A stretch of 44,780 nucleotides of DNA from JALXDT01 sp964634755 (lineage in GTDB: Bacteria; Acidobacteriota; Aminicenantia; JAMOAD01), in NCBI GenBank assembly GCA_964634755.1, contig CAZWJH010000008.1, positions 1 through 44,780 on the forward strand. Direction: 5' to 3'. The notes below the pieces were generated by a model. It was not told where the DNA came from and did not search any database. It saw nothing but the letters and a program-made list of their open reading frames with translations. The position numbers were made by a program, and so were the translations under genes. Every line of letters starts with the position of its first letter. The first letter of the stretch is position 1. Shown piece by piece: positions 41,445-44,780 of the stretch.

Positions 41445-42208
41445 TTAAAAACCTCCGAATCCAAAATTTTATTTATTGATATTCTTTTATCCGTCCAGAT
41501 ACGAAATGATTCAATACCCTGATAAATAAACATAATCAATCCATTTATCATATTTACACCTTCCGATTCTTCTGGAATCTTCTCGTACTTTAAATCATAA
41601 TAATAACTTCCTTTTTTCATATCTGTGGCAAGATTTGAAAAATCAACAGGTGTTGCATTAATCAGAATATCAATATTATTTGTAATTTTTTCTATTTGTT
41701 CATAATCAGTTGCTATCGCATTAAATTTATCAGCAAACAATCTTGTTTTTCGTATTTTTCTGCCAACCACAAAAAATTCTTCGGGTTTTTTGTTCATTAT
41801 AACAAAAGCACAGGCTTTTGCTGCCCCCCCTGTTCCCAAAAGTGCTATTCTTTTACCCTTTACTTTCAGTCCGTGGAAATCAAGGGATTTCTCAAAGCCT
41901 ATTATATCAGTATTAAAACCGTATAATTTATTATCCGTAAATAAAACCGTGTTTACAGCATCAACCGATTGCACTGATCCATCAGCTTTATCAATATATT
42001 CAAGTATTCTTTCCTTAAAAGGAATGGTTACATTTAGACCTCTGAATTTTTCACTTTTTATGAATTTAATTGTTTCGCTCAATTTTGAAGGAGCTGTTGC
42101 GATTTTTGTATATTTGCCGTTTAAATTAAAATAATTAAATAAAAAATTATGAAGTGCAGGGGAAAGAGTTAGCTTGAGAGGATAACCTATTATACCGGTT
42201 TTAATCAT
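41429..42208 (-). CDS. aroE: Shikimate dehydrogenase
   Basis: 259 residues. NADP-dependent reduction of 3-dehydroshikimate. TLSPALHNFLFNYF and NVTIPFKERI (catalytic Lys) in the substrate domain; GFNTDIIGFE (catalytic Asp); LLGTGGAAKACAF nucleotide loop followed by VVGRKIRKTRLFADKF. AAAGGAGG lies 8 nt before ATG 42208. Overlaps trpF by ATGA. Confidence 0.95.
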   Translation of the reverse strand: MIKTGIIGYPLKLTLSPALHNFLFNYFNLNGKYTKIATAPSKLSETIKFIKSEKFRGLNVTIPFKERILEYIDKADGSVQSVDAVNTVLFTDNKLYGFNTDIIGFEKSLDFHGLKVKGKRIALLGTGGAAKACAFVIMNKKPEEFFVVGRKIRKTRLFADKFNAIATDYEQIEKITNNIDILINATPVDFSNLATDMKKGSYYYDLKYEKIPEESEGVNMINGLIMFIYQGIESFRIWTDKRISINKILDSEVFKCSEC

Positions 42209-42825
42209 CCTTTTGCCTCCTTTATAAATTTTTCCATTTTTTTAAAATCCTTTTTTCCCACCTGTTTTTCTATGCCGGAAGAAACATCAACCGCATAAGG
42301 TTTTATCTTATTTATAAGTTCCCCGACATTCTCCGGACTCAAACCACCCGCTACGATATAGGGAAAATCAAAATTCCTTAATAGATCCCAGTCAAATATT
42401 TTGCCATCTCCTGCTCCCGGGTCGAACAGTATATGAAAATCATTATATTTCTTGATAGCAAACAAAAGTTCACTTTTTTTAGTTTCTTGTGAAATTCTAA
42501 TTCTTTTTATGATTTTTTTCCCGGTTGCCATCTCAATTTCTTTACAAAATTCCGGAGATTCATCACCGTGAAGCTGAATTATATTCACTCCGGTGTGATT
42601 TGCGGTATTTTTTATTTTTTCAAAAGGATCATTCATAAAGACACCCACTGTGGTTATGAAAGGAGGAAGTTTACTTATTATATTTTTTGCTTCATCCGGC
42701 TCTATTGTTCTTTTTGATTTTGTAAATATAAAACCTATGGCATCAACTCCAAGATAAGAAGCATACATAGCATCTTCAATATTAGTGATTCCGCAAAATT
42801 TAACCTTTGTTATTCTTTTACCCAT
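42205..42825 (-). CDS. trpF: Phosphoribosylanthranilate isomerase
   Basis: 206 residues. TIM barrel: VKFCGITNIEDA with the general-base Cys, IQLHGDES, catalytic Asp in LLFDPGAGDGKIFDW, VAGGLSPENV and VDVSSGIE at the phosphate end. It performs the Amadori rearrangement before TrpC. Overlaps the tyrA end by 16 nt; GAGGG precedes ATG 42825. Confidence 0.96.
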   Translation of the reverse strand: MGKRITKVKFCGITNIEDAMYASYLGVDAIGFIFTKSKRTIEPDEAKNIISKLPPFITTVGVFMNDPFEKIKNTANHTGVNIIQLHGDESPEFCKEIEMATGKKIIKRIRISQETKKSELLFAIKKYNDFHILFDPGAGDGKIFDWDLLRNFDFPYIVAGGLSPENVGELINKIKPYAVDVSSGIEKQVGKKDFKKMEKFIKEAKG

Positions 42826-43889
42826 TTTTTCCCTCTTTCCATAATTTCTTCGAATTCTTTAAAATCATTATTTTTTATTATTTTCATGATATTTTCAGTT
42901 GTTGTTCTTAGGTTCTCAAGGACACTCTCTTTGTATTTATTCAACACCTGTATGTCAAAATAAATTTCAGGATTTTCCGTAATAACACTTGCAGAAGTTT
43001 TCATTTGAGAAAGAAAAGTTGTACTTCCCATTGATTTTAAAGTTTTATAATCAAAACCACTTTCTGTAAGAATATTAATATATATGATATTTATGAGATG
43101 CGATAAATTCAGTACATATGAAATAATGTTATCATGTTCTTCAACGGATGTTTCAAAAAACGAGATTGCCGTATCTTCAAACAATGCTCTAATTTTTTCA
43201 AAAGCATATTTATTTCCAAGATTACAAAAACAGATAATTTTATCGGATAAAATTTTTGTACTCGGTCCGAAAAGGGGATGAATACTCGTTATGGAAACTC
43301 CATTTGCCAATGCTTTTTTGTATGAGTGAATAAGGTATGTTTTTATGCTTGCTATATCAAAAACAACCCCTTTGTAACCAAAATTAATTATCTTATCAAT
43401 AATCGAAGGGATTACCTTGACAGGAGTGGCAATGAGAGTAATCGAAGAATTCAGAAGCCCGTTTTCAAAGTCAGTGTAGCTTTTATCTCCCGGATTTGCT
43501 TTTATATCGTGTTTTAATACATTATGCCCTTTTATTTGGAAAAATTCGGTAAACCAATTACCCATCTTACCATTTGCACCGATAATAAAAATATTTTCCT
43601 TTTCTCCCTTGAATTTCATAAAATGGGAGAGCTCCTGAACATTACAGGATTCTCTAATAATTTCTTGCATAAGGTTTATCATAAAATCTTCCGATATTCT
43701 CAACTCTCTTGCTTTCAGGCGTGTTCTTTTAATAATTTCCTTTTCTATTTCCCAATTTTTCAAAGGTAACCCATTCTCCTTTTTTATTTTGCCTATGGTA
43801 TTGGCAATATCAAATCTTTTTTTTATGAGCTCTATTAACTTATTATCAATCTCTCTTATTTCTTTTCTTAACTTATTAAGACTTTTCAT
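42810..43889 (-). CDS. tyrA: Chorismate mutase / prephenate dehydrogenase fusion (T-protein)
   Basis: 359 residues. Residues 1 to about 88 are an AroQ-type helical chorismate mutase (LRKEIREIDNKLIELIKKRF, with ANTIGKIKKENG). Residues about 94-359 are prephenate dehydrogenase: GANGKMGNWFTEFF nucleotide loop, SIHPLFGPS with the catalytic His, and a helical C-terminus. Same domain order as enteric TyrA. It is the only chorismate mutase in the cluster and so must serve the Phe branch too. No ACT domain. Overlaps trpC by ATGA. Confidence 0.92.
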   Translation of the reverse strand: MKSLNKLRKEIREIDNKLIELIKKRFDIANTIGKIKKENGLPLKNWEIEKEIIKRTRLKARELRISEDFMINLMQEIIRESCNVQELSHFMKFKGEKENIFIIGANGKMGNWFTEFFQIKGHNVLKHDIKANPGDKSYTDFENGLLNSSITLIATPVKVIPSIIDKIINFGYKGVVFDIASIKTYLIHSYKKALANGVSITSIHPLFGPSTKILSDKIICFCNLGNKYAFEKIRALFEDTAISFFETSVEEHDNIISYVLNLSHLINIIYINILTESGFDYKTLKSMGSTTFLSQMKTSASVITENPEIYFDIQVLNKYKESVLENLRTTTENIMKIIKNNDFKEFEEIMERGKKWVKE

Positions 43890-44659
43890 CCCTCACCCCT
43901 CAGTGATTTTAATTTTTTACCGGGATTTTTTTCTCTCATTAATGATTCTCCTATTAAGAAAACATCAAATCCGGCATTCCTTAAGAGTTTGATATCATCA
44001 TAAGCATGAATTCCGCTTTCCGAAACTTTGATGTAGTTCTTAGGTATTTTTTCTATAAGTTTCAAGGAAGTTTCCAGATTTACTTTCATTGTATCAAGGT
44101 TTCTATTGTTTATCCCTATAATGGAGCTACCTGTTTCAAGGGCAATATCAAGCTCATCGGAAGAGTGAACTTCAACAAGTGTTTCAAGCCCAAGCTCATT
44201 TGAAATCATAATGAATTTTTTTAATTCCTTAGGCTTCAGAGCCTTAACAATCAATAATATTGCATCTGCTCCGGCAATAAGTGATTCATAAATCTGATAC
44301 TCATCTATTATAAATTCCTTTCTGAGGACAGGTATGTTAAATTTACTTTTTATATCCGATATAAAAGATAGCTTGCCTCCGAAATACTTTGAATCTGTTA
44401 GAACTGAAATTGCGGCTGCTCCGTTTTTTTCGTATGTTTTAGCAATTGCAAGATGGTCAAAATCTTCCCTTATGATTCCTGCGGATGGAGATTTTCTTTT
44501 TATTTCGGCAATAAGTGATATTCCTTTCTTTTTGAGAGCTTCTGAAAATAGATTCTTTTGCTTGCGAACTTTAATATTCGCAAGATCTATCGGAGTATCC
44601 TTTTTTCTCCTTGCGATTTCACTTTTTTTGTCAATTATAATTTTCTCTAATATATTCAT
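43886..44659 (-). CDS. trpC: Indole-3-glycerol phosphate synthase
   Basis: 257 residues. LIAEIKRKSPSAGIIREDFD (catalytic Lys), YEKNGAAAISVLTDSKYFGG, PVLRKEFIIDEYQIYES, INNRNLDTMKV and SESGIHAYDDI are all family blocks. It closes the pyrrole ring in tryptophan synthesis. AAGGAGG lies 8 nt before ATG 44659. First gene of the supra-operon; upstream are a weak promoter and two copies of an AGTACT-centred repeat. Confidence 0.96.
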   Translation of the reverse strand: MNILEKIIIDKKSEIARRKKDTPIDLANIKVRKQKNLFSEALKKKGISLIAEIKRKSPSAGIIREDFDHLAIAKTYEKNGAAAISVLTDSKYFGGKLSFISDIKSKFNIPVLRKEFIIDEYQIYESLIAGADAILLIVKALKPKELKKFIMISNELGLETLVEVHSSDELDIALETGSSIIGINNRNLDTMKVNLETSLKLIEKIPKNYIKVSESGIHAYDDIKLLRNAGFDVFLIGESLMREKNPGKKLKSLRGEG

Positions 44660-44691
44660 TTGAAATTCCTCCTTTGGAAATCACTGAAAAA

Positions 44692-44758
44692 AGAGAAGTA
44701 CTAAAATACCTTTCTCACATTCGGAGCTAAAATAGTTTAGTTTGACAAGAGGAGTACT
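44692..44758. repeat. Paired AGAG(A/G)AGTACT motif upstream of trpC
   Basis: Two 11-nt copies differing at one position, starts 56 nt apart. The distal copy is extended to a perfect 10-bp palindrome GGAGTACTCC (44751-44760). Candidate operator pair. Confidence 0.4.
44703..44731 (-). promoter_or_regulatory. Possible promoter of the aromatic supra-operon
   Basis: TTTAGC (44731-44726), 17 bp, TATTTT (44708-44703). The match is weak, but it lies between two copies of AGAG(A/G)AGTACT (44692-44702 and 44748-44758), as expected if a repressor covers it. Confidence 0.33.
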
Positions 44759-44780
44759 CCCGATTGCACTAAAAATTTTC

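Noticed and set aside
44742..44770. Plus-strand TTGACA at 44742 as promoter of a gene beyond the right edge
   Set aside because: No acceptable -10 at 16-18 bp (TGCACT at 17), and no downstream gene is visible in the window.
1..44780. CRISPR arrays, insertion sequences, prophage or toxin-antitoxin loci
   Set aside because: No spaced direct-repeat array, transposase/integrase motif or TA gene pair was seen on either strand.

Overview
The window is AT-rich bacterial chromosome (by eye about one third G+C) packed with short, mostly unidirectional operons. The encoded set is bacterial: MEP-pathway IspG, NadE, GlyA, RpiB, lipoproteins, GGDEF signalling and a near-complete aromatic amino acid pathway. 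AGA/AGG arginine codons and A-ending codons dominate. A fused shikimate kinase/dehydroquinate synthase (AroKB) and a type I-beta DAHP synthase with an extra N-terminal domain recall Thermotogota and several uncultured lineages. The sequence does not allow a phylum to be named. I saw no rRNA, tRNA, CRISPR array, transposase, integrase or phage gene.

Layout. (1) 1-3556, minus strand: a partial ARPP-1-family gene, two small lipoproteins (one with a PEGA domain) in a hairpin-rich stretch, and an AAA_14/DUF4143 ATPase. (2) 3739-6247, plus: an unrecognised protein behind a sigma-28-like promoter, then a membrane diguanylate cyclase behind an extended -10 promoter and a run of eight Gs. (3) 6244-11036, minus: operon rpiB-glyA-fapA-nitrilase-nadE, in which the amidase and synthetase halves of NAD synthetase are separate overlapping genes. 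(4) 11280-13300, plus: a DUF1648 membrane protein with a long leader, and two overlapping half-size permeases. (5) 13503-15189, minus: a frameshifted, catalytically degraded short-chain dehydrogenase and PpnP. (6) 15305-18497, plus: ispG-amrS-DUF2007-S66 peptidase. (7) 18499-23161: a lipoprotein (minus), a three-gene ABC-2 exporter with a small trailing gene (plus), and a membrane-anchored rhodanese lacking its catalytic Cys (minus). (8) 23288-26472, plus: a sugar-nucleotide epimerase and a secreted dipeptidyl-peptidase-IV-like S9 peptidase. (9) 26492-31153, minus: hyuA-hyuB and an Nramp relative without the usual metal ligands. (10) 31235-44659, minus: a 13.4-kb supra-operon trpC-tyrA-trpF-aroE-aroC-aroKB-aroQ-trpB-trpA-aroF-pheA-aroA-trpE-trpG.

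How the genes work together. The supra-operon supplies every enzyme from PEP + erythrose-4-phosphate to chorismate, then most of the Trp, Phe and Tyr branches. trpD and an aromatic aminotransferase are absent. Nearly every junction overlaps or abuts, which implies one transcript with translational coupling. The most unusual general feature is promoter architecture. In six first-of-unit genes (DUF4143 ATPase, rpiB, permease half 1, ispG, epimerase, hyuA) a -10-like hexamer ends 5-6 nt before the ATG and there is no Shine-Dalgarno, which predicts leaderless mRNAs. Nearly all operon-internal genes carry strong Shine-Dalgarno sequences.
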